37,323 bases of DNA from the NCBI GenBank assembly GCA_947567595.1, contig CANOMQ010000040.1:1-37323 (forward strand). Direction: 5' to 3'. This document shows positions 16,861 to 25,120 of this stretch, one piece after another (position 1 is the first letter of the stretch; each line of letters starts with the position of its first letter). The stretch comes from an uncultured Lachnospiraceae bacterium. GTDB taxonomy: Bacteria > Bacillota > Clostridia > Lachnospirales > Lachnospiraceae. The position numbers were made by a program, and so were the translations under genes. Below the pieces are notes generated by a model. It had not been told where the DNA came from. It worked only from the letters and a program-made list of their open reading frames with translations, and made no database searches.

Positions 16861-17813
16861 GGATTTTACTGGATTTTATCGTCGGGGACCCGCACAATCT
16901 TCCCCACCCGGTCTGCCTGATTGGCAGTCTGATTAGCGGCTTGGAGAAACGACTGCGCGCGTGCTTTGCCGATACGGCGCACGCAAAACGCTTGGCGGGA
17001 ACGGTTTTGTGGGTGGTGGTAATTGTTTTGACAGGGGTGGTTCCGGCGGGGCTTTTATACGCGCTGTGGCTTGTCCACCCGTGCGCCTATATGCTTGCGG
17101 CGTCGGTGATGTGCTGTCAGATTATGGCGACGAAATCACTTCGCGACGAGAGCATGAAGGTTTATGACGCGCTTGAGGAACAGGATCTTGTCAAGGCTAG
17201 GTATCAGGTGTCGATGATTGTCGGCAGGGACACGGACGGGCTTGACGCGGACGGTGTCGCGCGCGCGGCGGTTGAGACGGTCGCGGAAAACACGTCTGAC
17301 GGGAGCGTCGCGCCGCTCGTTTATCTGATGATTGGCGGTCCGGTGCTTGGTTTTTTGTATAAGGCGGTCAACACAATGGACTCCATGCTTGGATACAAAA
17401 ATGAAATGTATATGGACTTTGGCAGGACTGCGGCAAAAATGGACGATTTATGGAACTTTATACCGTCAAGGCTTGCGGCGGTATTTATGACACTTGTGTC
17501 ATTTTTGACAGGGCTTGACGGCAAAAATGCGTGGCGGATTTTTCGAAGGGACCGCAAAAAATCGCCAAGTCCCAATTCTGCGCAAACCGAGTCTGTCTGT
17601 GCAGGCGCTTTGGGGGTACGGCTTTTGGGCGACACATTTTATTTCGGGGTACTGCACCACAAGGAGACGGTCGGGGATGCGCGAAGAAAGATTGAGGCGG
17701 AGGATATTCGGCGCGTCAACAGGCTTTTATATGGGACGGTCATTGTAGCGGCAATCGTGTTGGGGGGAATACGGGTTTTGCTTGGCATAGTGGGAATGTA
17801 TTGGAGTTTTTAG
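16827..17813 (+). CDS. cbiB: Adenosylcobinamide-phosphate synthase
   Basis: A 328-residue integral membrane protein that attaches aminopropanol phosphate to adenosylcobyric acid. The opening segments AIIIGILLDFIVGDP and PHPVCLIGSLI, the conserved VGRDTDGLDADGVARAAVETVAENTSDG region (residues about 130-160), VNTMDSMLGYKNE and the C-terminal GDTFYFG identify it. The ATG at 16827 gives the family N-terminus, lies inside the end of cbiA and has only a distant AAAGGGG, so translation is probably coupled. Confidence 0.93.
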   Translation: MYRYTTIAIIIGILLDFIVGDPHNLPHPVCLIGSLISGLEKRLRACFADTAHAKRLAGTVLWVVVIVLTGVVPAGLLYALWLVHPCAYMLAASVMCCQIMATKSLRDESMKVYDALEEQDLVKARYQVSMIVGRDTDGLDADGVARAAVETVAENTSDGSVAPLVYLMIGGPVLGFLYKAVNTMDSMLGYKNEMYMDFGRTAAKMDDLWNFIPSRLAAVFMTLVSFLTGLDGKNAWRIFRRDRKKSPSPNSAQTESVCAGALGVRLLGDTFYFGVLHHKETVGDARRKIEAEDIRRVNRLLYGTVIVAAIVLGGIRVLLGIVGMYWSF

Positions 17814-17846
17814 AAAGCAGGAACAAAGATAGGAGAGGAACAGGTC

Positions 17847-19352
17847 ATGGCAAAGACAATTATGGTTCAGGGAACCATGTCAAATGTGGGGAAAAGCCTT
17901 GTGACGGCGGGATTATGCCGAATTTTTAAGCAGGACGGACTGCGTGTCTGCCCGTTCAAATCCCAAAATATGGCGTTAAATTCCTATATTACAAAAGAGG
18001 GGCTTGAGATGGGGCGTGCGCAGGTCATGCAGGCAGAAGCGGCAGGCGTGGAGCCGTCTGTAAATATGAATCCAATTTTATTAAAGCCAAACAGCGATAC
18101 AGGCTCGCAGCTCATTGTAGGTGGCGAGGTGCGCGGCAATATAAATGCAGTTGCATATTATCAGCAAAAGCAGGAGCTTGTGCCGGAAATTGAGCGGGCG
18201 TATCGTGCGCTAGAGCAGGCGTATGATGTGATCGTAATCGAGGGCGCGGGCAGTCCGGCGGAGATTAATTTGAAGGAAAACGATATTGTCAATATGGGTA
18301 TGGCAAGGCTTGCCGATGCGCCTGTTTTACTGGTCGGAGACATTGACAGGGGTGGTGTGTTTGCGCAGCTTTACGGCACGATCAAGCTGCTTGAGAACGA
18401 GGAGCAGCAGCGTATTAAGGGGCTGATTATCAATAAGTTTCGTGGGGACAGAGGCATTCTTTTGCCCGGGCTTGAACAGCTTGAGGCGATGACAGGCATT
18501 CCCGTAATTGGTACGCTGCCATATATGCGAATTGACCTTGATGATGAGGATAGTCTTTCGGAAAGAATGCATAAAGCGGGCAATTATGGATTTGATGGGG
18601 AACGACCTGTAAAAATTGCGATTATCAAGCTGCCGCGCATTTCCAACTTTACAGATTTTGCTGTGTTTGAGCAGTTTGCACAGGTGCGTGTTTCGTATAC
18701 GGAAACGCCGGAGGGCGTGCAAAACGCAGACATGATTATACTGCCGGGGACAAAGAGCACGATGGCGGATATGATGTGGCTTCGCCAAAGCGGTCTTGAG
18801 GCGGCGGTACAGAAGGCGGCGAGCCGCGGCGTTCCGGTGTTTGGGATTTGCGGCGGGTATCAGATGCTGGGGCAGGAAATCCGTGACCCCAATCATGTCG
18901 AGGGCGGCGGCACTATGCGGGGGCTTGGGCTTTTGCCGGTTGTCACGGTGTTTGAGGAGAAAAAGCACAGGGCGCAGGTGCGCGGCGCGTTTCAGACAAT
19001 TGGGGGCGCGATGGAAAAACTGACAGGTGTGTCATTTTTCGGTTATGCAATCCACCACGGGAACACGGTCTGCGTGGAGGATTGCGCGGCGGTCGGCACG
19101 CTCTTAGACGGTACGCCGGACGGTGCGCAGTGCGGGACGGTGTATGGGACTTATGTGCATGGCATTTTTGACGAGCGTGCTGCCGAGGTTATTGTTGGCG
19201 CGTTGCTTGAGGCGAAGGGACTTGTCATGGAACAAACGCCGGATTATGACAGGGCGGCGTACAGGCAGCGGCAGTATGATGTGCTCGCGGATATGCTGCG
19301 GAGCAATTTGGATATGGACAGGGTGTATCGTATTTTGAAGAAACAGGAGTGA
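17847..19352 (+). CDS. cbiP: Cobyric acid synthase
   Basis: A 501-residue ATP- and glutamine-dependent enzyme that amidates four side chains of adenosylcobyrinate a,c-diamide. Visible are MVQGTMSNVGKSLVTAGLCR (P-loop, residues 6-25), FKSQNMALNS, VIEGAGSPAEINL, GDIDRGGVFA, and the glutamine amidotransferase part with FGICGGYQMLG and the late GYAIHHG. Length is typical. GGAGAGG precedes the ATG. The stop is 11 bp upstream of the cbiC start. Confidence 0.96.
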   Translation: MAKTIMVQGTMSNVGKSLVTAGLCRIFKQDGLRVCPFKSQNMALNSYITKEGLEMGRAQVMQAEAAGVEPSVNMNPILLKPNSDTGSQLIVGGEVRGNINAVAYYQQKQELVPEIERAYRALEQAYDVIVIEGAGSPAEINLKENDIVNMGMARLADAPVLLVGDIDRGGVFAQLYGTIKLLENEEQQRIKGLIINKFRGDRGILLPGLEQLEAMTGIPVIGTLPYMRIDLDDEDSLSERMHKAGNYGFDGERPVKIAIIKLPRISNFTDFAVFEQFAQVRVSYTETPEGVQNADMIILPGTKSTMADMMWLRQSGLEAAVQKAASRGVPVFGICGGYQMLGQEIRDPNHVEGGGTMRGLGLLPVVTVFEEKKHRAQVRGAFQTIGGAMEKLTGVSFFGYAIHHGNTVCVEDCAAVGTLLDGTPDGAQCGTVYGTYVHGIFDERAAEVIVGALLEAKGLVMEQTPDYDRAAYRQRQYDVLADMLRSNLDMDRVYRILKKQE

Positions 19353-19363
19353 GGGGCGTATGT

Positions 19364-20005
19364 ATGAAGATTGAACTTGAGGCAGTCCTGCCGGAGCAGA
19401 TTGAGGAGCGGAGCTTTGCAATCATTGAGCGCGAGCTTCCAAAGGACAGGGAAATTGACGCGCTGCAAAAGCCGGTTATCAAGCGTGTCATTCATACGAC
19501 GGCGGATTTTGATTATTTGGACAATTTGAAATTTTCCGCAGGTGCGGTCGAAAAAGCGGTTGAGGCGTTAAGGAACGGCGCGTGCATTGTTACCGACACA
19601 AATATGGCAAAGGCGGGCGTGCATAAGGCGTCGCTGGAGCCGTTTGGCGGCACGGTGCATTGTTTTATGGCGGACGGGGACGTTGCGGCGGAGGCGAAGC
19701 GTCGCGGGTGCACAAGGGCGGTCGTTTGCATGGAAAAGGCGGCGCAGCTTAAAAAGCCGCTGATTGTTGCCGTAGGAAACGCGCCGACTGCGCTCGTGCG
19801 GCTTTATGAGCTGATTGTTGAGGGGGAATGGAAGCCTGAGCTTGTTATCGGCGTTCCTGTGGGCTTTGTCAATGTCGTGCAGTCGAAGGAGCTGATTATG
19901 CAGGCGGGCGTGGATTATATTGTGGCGGCAGGCAGAAAGGGCGGCAGCAATGTCGCGGCGGCAATCTGCAACGCGTTGATTTATATGGCGGCGGGGGAGC
20001 GTTAG
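19364..20005 (+). CDS. cbiC: Cobalt-precorrin-8 methylmutase
   Basis: A 213-residue enzyme that moves a methyl group from C11 to C12 to give cobyrinate. The conserved HTTADFDYLDNLKFS segment with the catalytic-type histidine, VTDTNMAKAG, AVGNAPTALVRLYEL and GVPVGFVNVVQSKE are CbiC/CobH signatures. The ATG at 19364 is chosen because GAGGGG lies 7 bp upstream. A GTG at 19349 overlapping the cbiP stop is less likely. Confidence 0.94.
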   Translation: MKIELEAVLPEQIEERSFAIIERELPKDREIDALQKPVIKRVIHTTADFDYLDNLKFSAGAVEKAVEALRNGACIVTDTNMAKAGVHKASLEPFGGTVHCFMADGDVAAEAKRRGCTRAVVCMEKAAQLKKPLIVAVGNAPTALVRLYELIVEGEWKPELVIGVPVGFVNVVQSKELIMQAGVDYIVAAGRKGGSNVAAAICNALIYMAAGER

Positions 20006-20043
20006 AAGGGCTGTGAATTTTTGGGCAGGAACGGGGACGAATT

Positions 20044-21117
20044 ATGAAGGAATTTGAAAATTTAGAATTAGAAAATTTTGTTTTGAAAAAAACTGACACA
20101 AGTGTCATAAATCAGGCAAAAAAACATTGGGACAGTATTGCAAAGCCGCTTGGGAGTCTCGGTCAGCTTGAGGAGCTTGTGATACAACTGGCGGGGATTT
20201 TTGGAACCGAGGACGTGCACATTGACAGGCGGTGCGCCCTGATTGCCTGCGCCGACAACGGGGTAGTGGCGGAGGGTGTCACGCAGTCGGACAGCGCGGT
20301 TACGGCTTCGGTGGCAAGGGAGATTGCCGCAGGAAAATCCAACATCAATATTATGGGCGCGGCGGCGAATGTGGACGTGTATGCCGTCGATGTGGGAATG
20401 CTGCACGACGTGGATTGCGAGGGGATTATCCGGCGAAAGGTTGCAAGGGGAACAGGCAATATTGCAAAAGAGCCGGCAATGAGTAAAGAGCAGGCATTGC
20501 AGGCGGTGCAGACCGGGATAAGCCTTGTCGGTGAGATGAAGGATAGGGGTTATCAGCTTATTGTGACAGGCGAGATGGGCATTGGCAACACGACAACCTC
20601 GAGCGCGCTTGCGGCAGTGCTTTTGGAAAAAAGCGCGGCGGAGGTGACGGGCAGGGGGGCAGGTCTGACGATACAGGGGCTGCGCAGGAAAATAGAAACG
20701 GTTGAAAAGGCAATTGCGGTCAACCATGCAACGGTGCAGGACGAGCCGCTTTTGCTGTTGGCAAAATTGGGCGGCTTTGACATTGCCGCAATGACGGGTA
20801 TGTTTCTTGGCGGTGCGGTTTATGGGCTTCCGGTTTTGATTGACGGGATTATTTCGTCGGTGGCGGCGCTGCTTGCGTATCGTCTTGTGCCCGCGTGCAG
20901 GGAATTTATGATTGCCACGCACATTACGGAGGAGCCTGCGGGAAAGGCGGTTTTGGCGTTGCTGGGATTAAAGCCTGTTATCCATGCAGGGCTGTATCTT
21001 GGCGAGGGAACGGGAGCGGTTTGTATGCTTCCGCTGCTTGATATTGCGTTGCATGAGTATCGCTATGCGCACCGCTTTGCGCAGACAGACATTGCGCAGT
21101 ACGAGAGACTGACATAG
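20044..21117 (+). CDS. cobT: Nicotinate-nucleotide:dimethylbenzimidazole phosphoribosyltransferase
   Basis: A 357-residue cytoplasmic enzyme that activates the lower-ligand base to its alpha-ribotide. Segments identifying it are SIAKPLGSLGQLEELV, ACADNGVVAEGVTQSD, GEMGIGNTTTSSALAA, VTGRGAGL and the late catalytic Glu region GLYLGEGTGA. The first 17 residues are encoded by an unusually AT-rich stretch (repeated GAATTT/GAAAATTT words) and form an extension before the family core. No dimethylbenzimidazole synthesis gene (bluB or bza) is in the window, so the base is made elsewhere or salvaged. Confidence 0.95.
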   Translation: MKEFENLELENFVLKKTDTSVINQAKKHWDSIAKPLGSLGQLEELVIQLAGIFGTEDVHIDRRCALIACADNGVVAEGVTQSDSAVTASVAREIAAGKSNINIMGAAANVDVYAVDVGMLHDVDCEGIIRRKVARGTGNIAKEPAMSKEQALQAVQTGISLVGEMKDRGYQLIVTGEMGIGNTTTSSALAAVLLEKSAAEVTGRGAGLTIQGLRRKIETVEKAIAVNHATVQDEPLLLLAKLGGFDIAAMTGMFLGGAVYGLPVLIDGIISSVAALLAYRLVPACREFMIATHITEEPAGKAVLALLGLKPVIHAGLYLGEGTGAVCMLPLLDIALHEYRYAHRFAQTDIAQYERLT

Positions 21118-21159
21118 AATGCGGTAGAATTTGACAGAATGTAATAGAATGCAAAGAAT
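21116..21159 (+). repeat. Five helically phased AGAAT repeats between cobT and cobU
   Basis: AGAAT starts at 21116, 21126, 21136, 21146 and 21155, spaced 10, 10, 10 and 9 bp. The first copy overlaps the cobT stop codon (TAG). The 71-bp gap is the widest in the operon, and the block ends shortly before the cobU ribosome site GGAGGGG. It could be slippage-expanded filler or a phased binding site. Confidence 0.7.
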
Positions 21160-21188
21160 ACAATCAACGGAATACGGAGGGGCGGACA

Positions 21189-21734
21189 ATGCTTGTGGTC
21201 GTTACGGGCGGGAGTGGGAGTGGGAAATCGGTTTATGCGGAGAAGCTTCTTTTCCGGCTTGCACAAGATAAAAATATGAGGAATTATTACATTGCGACGA
21301 TGAAGCCCTTTGGCGTGGAGGCGACGGAGCGGATTGCGCGCCACAGGGAGCAGAGGCAGACGTATGGATTTTGCACGGTGGAGCAGTATACGCGGATTGA
21401 GGAGGCGCAAATTCCGGCGGGGGAGGCTGTCAATGGATTGCTGGAATGTATGTCAAACCTTGTTGCAAACGAGATGTTTGATAACGGCAATGACAGGGGC
21501 GTGGAAGCGCTTGTGCGCGATATTACGGACGGTATCAGAAAGCTTTATGCGCGTTGTCGTCATTTAGTCATTGTGACAAATGAAATTTTTTCTGATGGGA
21601 CGATTTATGACGCGCATACAATGGATTACATTTGTTGTTTGGGGAAAATCAACCAGTGCTTGGCAGGCCTTGCGGACAGTGTTGTTGAGGTTGTCTATTC
21701 CATTCCGGTGTGTATCAAAGGAGAGTTGTTATGA
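21189..21734 (+). CDS. cobU: Adenosylcobinamide kinase/adenosylcobinamide-phosphate guanylyltransferase
   Basis: A 181-residue bifunctional enzyme of the nucleotide loop pathway. It phosphorylates adenosylcobinamide and then transfers GMP. The N-terminal P-loop GGSGSGKSVYAEKL (residues 7-20), YIATMKPFG, the RIARHREQR segment containing the expected guanylylated histidine, and VTNEIFSDG are typical. GGAGGGG precedes the ATG. The stop overlaps the cobS ATG by 4 bp. Length matches the family (about 180). Confidence 0.94.
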   Translation: MLVVVTGGSGSGKSVYAEKLLFRLAQDKNMRNYYIATMKPFGVEATERIARHREQRQTYGFCTVEQYTRIEEAQIPAGEAVNGLLECMSNLVANEMFDNGNDRGVEALVRDITDGIRKLYARCRHLVIVTNEIFSDGTIYDAHTMDYICCLGKINQCLAGLADSVVEVVYSIPVCIKGELL

Positions 21735-22510
21735 GTATCATCAAAGCCTGTATTATAGCGGTTTCCATGTATTCCAAAATACCAATGCCGCAGTTTGCGT
21801 GGGACGAAAAAAGTATGCGCTATGCACTGGCGTTTTTTCCGCTTGTCGGCGTTGTGATTGGCGCGTTGCAGGTGGCGTTGTTTTTTATTTGGCGAAAAAG
21901 CGGGCTTGCTGCTTCGGTATACGCCGCGCTCGCGACGGCGCTTCCGGTTGTGGTGACGGGCGGTATTCATATGGACGGCTTTTGTGACACGATTGACGCG
22001 CTTTCCTCCCACCAGTCGAAGGAACGCAGGCTTGCGATTTTGAAGGACTCCAATGCGGGGGCGTTTGCGGTTATTTGGGCGGCGCTGTATTTTTTATTAT
22101 GCTATGGCGCGTGGGGCAGTGTGGCGCAGGATATGATGTACTCTGAACGGACTGTCTGGCTGATTGCCGCAGGCTATGTGACATCGCGTGCGCTGAGCGG
22201 ACTTGCCGCCGTCTTTTTTCAAAATGCAAATAAAAAAGGCTCCCTCGCCGCGTTCTCCGGCTCGGCAGGCAAAGGCTTTGTCTGCACTGTTCTGCTTTTT
22301 ATGTTTGCGGTAGCAAGTATCTTGCCTGCAGTGTTATCACTGCAGGCAGGCATTTTGGTATTCACAGGAGAGATGCTCTTTTTCTTTTATTATTATCATA
22401 TGTCCAAAAAAAATTTTGGCGGTATCACCGGAGATTTGGCAGGCTGGTTTTTACAGTGCGTGGAGCTTCTCACACTCTATATCGTCGTTATCACCGCGGG
22501 GTTGTTATAA
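21731..22510 (+). CDS. cobS: Cobalamin-5'-phosphate synthase
   Basis: A 259-residue polytopic membrane protein that joins adenosylcobinamide-GDP with alpha-ribazole (phosphate). The signature TGGIHMDGFCDTIDAL, followed by LAILKDSNAGAFAV, is diagnostic. Multiple hydrophobic segments fit the family. The ATG at 21731 has AAAGGAGA upstream and overlaps the cobU stop. It is the last gene of the 13-gene operon. A perfect 11-bp inverted repeat lies inside the coding sequence at 22323-22348. Confidence 0.95.
   Translation: MSIIKACIIAVSMYSKIPMPQFAWDEKSMRYALAFFPLVGVVIGALQVALFFIWRKSGLAASVYAALATALPVVVTGGIHMDGFCDTIDALSSHQSKERRLAILKDSNAGAFAVIWAALYFLLCYGAWGSVAQDMMYSERTVWLIAAGYVTSRALSGLAAVFFQNANKKGSLAAFSGSAGKGFVCTVLLFMFAVASILPAVLSLQAGILVFTGEMLFFFYYYHMSKKNFGGITGDLAGWFLQCVELLTLYIVVITAGLL
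22323..22348. repeat. Perfect inverted repeat inside cobS
   Basis: TGCCTGCAGTG (22323-22333) and CACTGCAGGCA (22338-22348) are perfect complements around TTAT. It is too stable to ignore in an mRNA, but no T-run follows, so it is not an obvious terminator. Confidence 0.8.
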
Positions 22511-22556
22511 ATCTGTAGCTTGAATATTGTTGCTCATGTTTATCCTTGTTGGGCAA

Positions 22557-22593
22557 TGCGTGCAAGCACGCATAAAAAAGACGCATGTTTTTT
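22557..22593 (+). terminator. Terminator region after cobS
   Basis: TGCGTGC (22557-22563) and GCACGCA (22566-22572) form a tight stem followed by TAAAAAAG. Next to it, A6 (22574-22579) and T6 (22588-22593) flank GACGCATG. A further CATGCG copy (22609-22614) can pair with CGCATG (22582-22587), giving competing hairpins. This region ends the cobalamin operon. The rest of 22511-22809 is AT-rich and holds no gene that I can see. Confidence 0.5.
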
Positions 22594-22746
22594 ACAATTT
22601 ACTGTTCCATGCGCCTTTGCGCTGTTTTATTGATATGAAATCGTTTAGCTGATTATGGCTTATTCCTACCACACTTTAATTATACAAAAAATGTCTGTCT
22701 GTACAATAAAATTTCCGCAATAAAATTAATAAAAACCCCAAACAAA

Positions 22747-22794
22747 GAAACAACCGCCCCACCACACAATCCCGTGCAGCAGAACGGCTGTTTC
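22747..22794 (-). terminator. Inverted repeat downstream of the minus-strand sialic acid operon
   Basis: GAAACAACCG (22747-22756) and CGGCTGTTTC (22785-22794) are complementary with one mismatch, around a 28-nt loop. On the minus strand T-rich sequence follows. It lies just past the stop of the esterase gene and is a weak candidate terminator. Confidence 0.4.
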
Positions 22795-22809
22795 CCAAAA
22801 TTAGGGGGG

Positions 22810-23463
22810 TTACAAAACGAATAATTCGGTAATTTCCTTCGCAAGCGCCTCGGCAAGCTGCCGATGTCCCTCCAATGATAAATGCATAAAATCAATCCCA
22901 TTCACCGCCGCCGTAACAACCGCGTCGGCATTCATAAAATGACACCCCGTAAGCTCTGCAATCTTTGCAAACTCCTTCGCCAGCCCCTGCGATTTCTCCG
23001 CGCAGCCGCGTCCCATCGTCTCGCTCACGTCAGACGTCTCATACCGCTTGTCGATACTCTGCGGTGACACGACAAGGATATTCGCCTTCCCGTCCTGCCA
23101 GCAGTCCTTCGTCGCCACCGCCTTGTCAATCAGGCGTTTGAGCCCCAGCCCGATACACGCCGCCGAAGCACCAAACCGCTCCTTCGTGTCGTTCGTGCCA
23201 AGCATAATCACCAATAAATCAACCGGCTCATGACTCATTAAGCAAGGATAAAGATAGTCAAGCCCGTTCAAGCCCTCGTGTATCGGGTCGGAAAACGAGG
23301 TCGTCCGCCCGCTCAAGCCTTCCTCAATCACAAGAAATTCCTCGCCAAGCAGCTCCTGCAATAAACAGCACCAACGCTGTGTCTCGTCAAACCGTCCGCC
23401 CGTAACGGCACAGTAGCCGTGCGTATTCGAGTCGCCAAAGCATACAATATGTTTCTTTGTCAT
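22810..23463 (-). CDS. SGNH/GDSL-family esterase, possibly sialate O-acetylesterase
   Basis: A 217-residue hydrolase without a signal peptide, so intracellular. The SGNH blocks are clear: CFGDSNTHG (Ser nucleophile, residues 8-16), EEGLSGRTT, the MLGTNDTKE block and DFMHLSLEGH with the catalytic Asp/His near the C-terminus. It overlaps the NanE gene by 4 bp and is the last gene of the operon. Related sequences are often annotated as arylesterase or lysophospholipase-like. The operon context suggests removal of O-acetyl groups from sialic acid or ManNAc intermediates after uptake, which is inference only. Confidence 0.88.
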   Translation of the reverse strand: MTKKHIVCFGDSNTHGYCAVTGGRFDETQRWCCLLQELLGEEFLVIEEGLSGRTTSFSDPIHEGLNGLDYLYPCLMSHEPVDLLVIMLGTNDTKERFGASAACIGLGLKRLIDKAVATKDCWQDGKANILVVSPQSIDKRYETSDVSETMGRGCAEKSQGLAKEFAKIAELTGCHFMNADAVVTAAVNGIDFMHLSLEGHRQLAEALAKEITELFVL

Positions 23464-24158
23464 CTGCTCTCAACCGCCTTCATAAACCGCTGCGCAATCT
23501 CAAGAGGTCTTGTAATCGCGCCGCCTACGACAACTGCATATGCTCCCGCATTCAGCATTTCCACTGCCTGCTCCGGGCTGTGCACCCTTCCCTCGCCAAT
23601 AACCGGAATATCAACCGTCGTTGATAATTTTTTCACAAGCTCATAATCCGGTCCGTCAAGCTTTGGAGAGTAGGGCGTATACCCGCTCATCGTAGTGCCT
23701 ACAATATCCATTCCAAGCTTCCACGCATTGACGCCTTCCTCATAAGTGGAAATATCCGCCATCAGAATTTCATCAGGGTATTTACTGCGTACCTCCGTAA
23801 TAAATTCGCTGATGCTTTTTCCGTCCCCGCGCTTTTGGTTGGTGCAGTCAAGCGCAATCACGTCGGAACCGGCTTCCACAAGCGCGTCAACCTCTTTCAT
23901 GGTCGGTGTGATATAGCTCTCAAAGCCGTCATACTGCACCTTGATTAACCCGATAACCGGAAGTCCGGTTTCCTCCTTAATCGCCACAACATCACGGATG
24001 CTGCTGGTACGGATAACCGGTGTGCCTGCCTGCTTTGCGGCACGCGCCATCAGATACATAATTGATTTTTCCTCCACATACAAAGGCTCGCCGGGAACCG
24101 CCTGACAGGATACAATCACTTTTCCCTTCATCTGTTTCAACAATTCTTCTTTTTTCAT
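23460..24158 (-). CDS. nanE: N-acetylmannosamine-6-phosphate 2-epimerase
   Basis: A 232-residue TIM-barrel enzyme that interconverts ManNAc-6-P and GlcNAc-6-P. Characteristic segments are VSCQAVPGEPLY (residues about 16-27), LIKVQYDGFESYITPT, DVIALDCTNQKRGDG, the MADISTYEEG block, VGTTMSGYTPYS, PVIGEGRVHSPEQA and VVVGGAITRP. The ATG follows TGGAGGA. It is 31 bp downstream of nanA. Together they pass sialic acid carbon to the NagA/NagB pathway encoded divergently. Confidence 0.96.
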   Translation of the reverse strand: MKKEELLKQMKGKVIVSCQAVPGEPLYVEEKSIMYLMARAAKQAGTPVIRTSSIRDVVAIKEETGLPVIGLIKVQYDGFESYITPTMKEVDALVEAGSDVIALDCTNQKRGDGKSISEFITEVRSKYPDEILMADISTYEEGVNAWKLGMDIVGTTMSGYTPYSPKLDGPDYELVKKLSTTVDIPVIGEGRVHSPEQAVEMLNAGAYAVVVGGAITRPLEIAQRFMKAVESR

Positions 24159-24189
24159 TGTAATCCTCCATTCTTACAGTATCCCTTAC

Positions 24190-25107
24190 CTATGCAAACT
24201 GGCTGACAGCCTTATCAATCATATCCGCACACTTTTTCACCTGTGCCATATCGTCCGGAACAAGCGACGGCAGCGGTTTGCGTACACCGCCAATATCAAT
24301 GCCTTCACGAATCTTTAAAATTTCCTTGATAACGCCATATAAATTTCCGTGACAGGCACACATCGCATAAATAACCTCGTTTGCCGCATACTGAACTTTT
24401 CTTGCTTCCTCAAGCTTTCCGGCTTTTACCAGCTCCATGATTTTCAGGTAAAGCTCCGGCATAACGCCATACGTACCGCCGATTCCGCCGTCCGCGCCAA
24501 TCGCAAGACCTGCTACAAGCTGCTCGTCAGGACCGTTCAAAACAGCGAAGCCCTCGCCGCCTTCCGCTTTAAACATCTGAATGTCCTGCGTCGGCATCGA
24601 GCTGTTTTTCACCGCGGCAACACGCGGGTTTTTCTTCATCTCGTGAAACAGCGGCATTGTCAGCGCCACCCCTGCAAGCTGGGGAATGTTGTAGATAATA
24701 AAATCCGTGTCGGGCGCCGCATCCGAAATATCATTCCAATACTCCGCGATTGCATACTCCGGTAAATGGAAATAAATCGGGGGAATTGCCGCAATAGCGT
24801 CCACGCCTAAGCTTTGCGCATGTGCCGCAAGCTCGCGGCTGTCCGCCGTGTTGTTGCACGCCACATGGGCAATGATTGTCAGTTTCCCCGCGCTGACTTT
24901 TACCACGCGCTCCAGTGTCCGTTTCCGCTCATCAACGCTCTGATAGATACACTCGCCCGAAGAACCGCCGACATAAACACCCTTTACGCCTTTTCTTACC
25001 ATATAATCCGTAAGCATCTCCACGCGTCCCTCATCAATCGCACCCTGTTCGTCATAACAGGCATAGAACGCAGGAATGATTCCCTGATATTTTCCAATAT
25101 CTCTCAT
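24190..25107 (-). CDS. nanA: N-acetylneuraminate lyase
   Basis: A 305-residue class I aldolase of the DapA/NanA family that splits sialic acid to ManNAc and pyruvate. The carboxylate-binding GSSGE is at 48-52, the catalytic tyrosine in YNIP at 139 and the Schiff-base lysine in VKNSS at 167. The start at 25107 (MRDIGKYQG) is chosen because AAAGGAGGG precedes it; an upstream in-frame start at 25128 overlaps nanQ. The neighbours nanE, nanQ and a kinase support NanA over dihydrodipicolinate synthase. Confidence 0.94.
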   Translation of the reverse strand: MRDIGKYQGIIPAFYACYDEQGAIDEGRVEMLTDYMVRKGVKGVYVGGSSGECIYQSVDERKRTLERVVKVSAGKLTIIAHVACNNTADSRELAAHAQSLGVDAIAAIPPIYFHLPEYAIAEYWNDISDAAPDTDFIIYNIPQLAGVALTMPLFHEMKKNPRVAAVKNSSMPTQDIQMFKAEGGEGFAVLNGPDEQLVAGLAIGADGGIGGTYGVMPELYLKIMELVKAGKLEEARKVQYAANEVIYAMCACHGNLYGVIKEILKIREGIDIGGVRKPLPSLVPDDMAQVKKCADMIDKAVSQFA

Positions 25108-25120
25108 AGTTTCCCTCCTT

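Noticed and set aside
22511-22809. Small gene in the gap after cobS
   Set aside because: No frame has both a ribosome site and plausible coding composition. The stretch is explained by terminators and AT-rich spacer.
24190-25107. Dihydrodipicolinate synthase (dapA)
   Set aside because: Same fold and catalytic residues, but the operon of nanQ, nanE, kinase and nag genes, and the KNSS context of the Schiff-base lysine, favour sialic acid lyase.
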